Shown here: positions 63,937 to 64,000 of the stretch, piece after piece
Numbering within the stretch: position 1 is the stretch's first letter
Layout: each line of letters starts with the position of its first letter
From: an uncultured Lachnospiraceae bacterium
GTDB lineage: Bacteria > Bacillota > Clostridia > Lachnospirales > Lachnospiraceae
NCBI GenBank assembly: GCA_905199445.1
Contig: CAJKGK010000012.1
Location: 22,932 to 86,931 of the forward strand
Direction: 5' to 3'
DNA: 64,000 nt
Position numbers and translations under genes: made by a program
Notes under the pieces: model-generated
Told to the model about the DNA's origin: nothing
What the model saw: only the letters and a program-made list of their open reading frames with translations
Databases searched by the model: none

Positions 63937-64000
63937 AAAGGTATGTACCTTCAAAACTACATATTCAAATACTTCTTCCATCTCTCCGCTTCTCTTCTTC

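Noticed and set aside
63775..63981. Minus-strand open frame of 68 codons
   Set aside because: It overlaps the tRNA-Trp gene and the structured-RNA closing stem and has no ribosome binding site of note.
1..64000. CRISPR array, prophage or insertion sequence
   Set aside because: No regularly spaced repeats, integrase, transposase or phage structural genes were found in any frame.

Overview
The window reads as chromosomal DNA of an anaerobic, spore-lineage Firmicute of class Clostridia, most likely family Lachnospiraceae. This rests on moderate GC content, strong AGGAGG ribosome binding sites, and one run of ftsK, fhs, folD, rimO, pgsA and cinA. It also rests on a Spo0A-type DNA-binding protein, a FliB-type flagellin methylase, the GGGtGRT/NifU-like pair, and several oxygen-sensitive iron-sulfur proteins. 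The species cannot be fixed from sequence reading alone. Nearly all genes lie on the minus strand; the plus-strand genes (7350, 8466, 42362, 44150, 48804, 62460, 63516) are single units with their own promoters.

Layout. 97-3793: a transporter, flavoprotein and ferredoxin operon behind a palindromic operator. 3920-7063: a large superfamily-1 helicase. 7350-9737: a sugar-phosphate isomerase-like protein and an esterase. 9864-10709: a metallophosphoesterase bracketed by a near-perfect 28-bp direct repeat that copies the 3' end of the next gene. 10683-12406: GGGtGRT and NifU-like proteins. 12618-14252: a CPBP protease and a hexapeptide-repeat protein. 14351-21692: a transmembrane Ser/Thr kinase overlapping a giant Ig-like surface protein. 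22112-24813: rhaB and rhaA. 24955-31886: CBS-ACT protein, zinc-ribbon/Sel1 protein, Spo0A-C protein, AraC regulator, ThuA protein, FliB and an iron-sulfur aldo/keto reductase. 31915-33918: topoisomerase III.

33997-42179 is a complete phosphate-starvation locus: PhoR, PhoB, a Na/Pi cotransporter, PhoU, PstB, PstA, PstC and PstS. Repeats resembling Pho boxes, spaced in multiples of 11 bp, lie before both the cotransporter and pstS. 42362-49484 holds an MBL/beta-CASP protein, an LUD protein, a PadR/DUF4097 pair, threonine synthase and a Lit-like membrane protein. 49509-62218 is a housekeeping block: lipoprotein, cinA, pgsA, rimO, folD, fhs, ftsK, uppP and a ClpP/TepA-like protease.

The right end holds a lipase-like hydrolase, a 53-residue peptide, a small structured RNA with its own promoter and terminator-like closing stem, and a tRNA-Trp. 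The structured RNA at 63719-63804 is the strongest candidate for something undescribed. Other leads are the Spo0A-like protein without a receiver domain behind 0A-box-like repeats, the kinase/Ig-protein operon, and the repeat-bracketed metallophosphoesterase. No CRISPR array, prophage or insertion sequence was seen.
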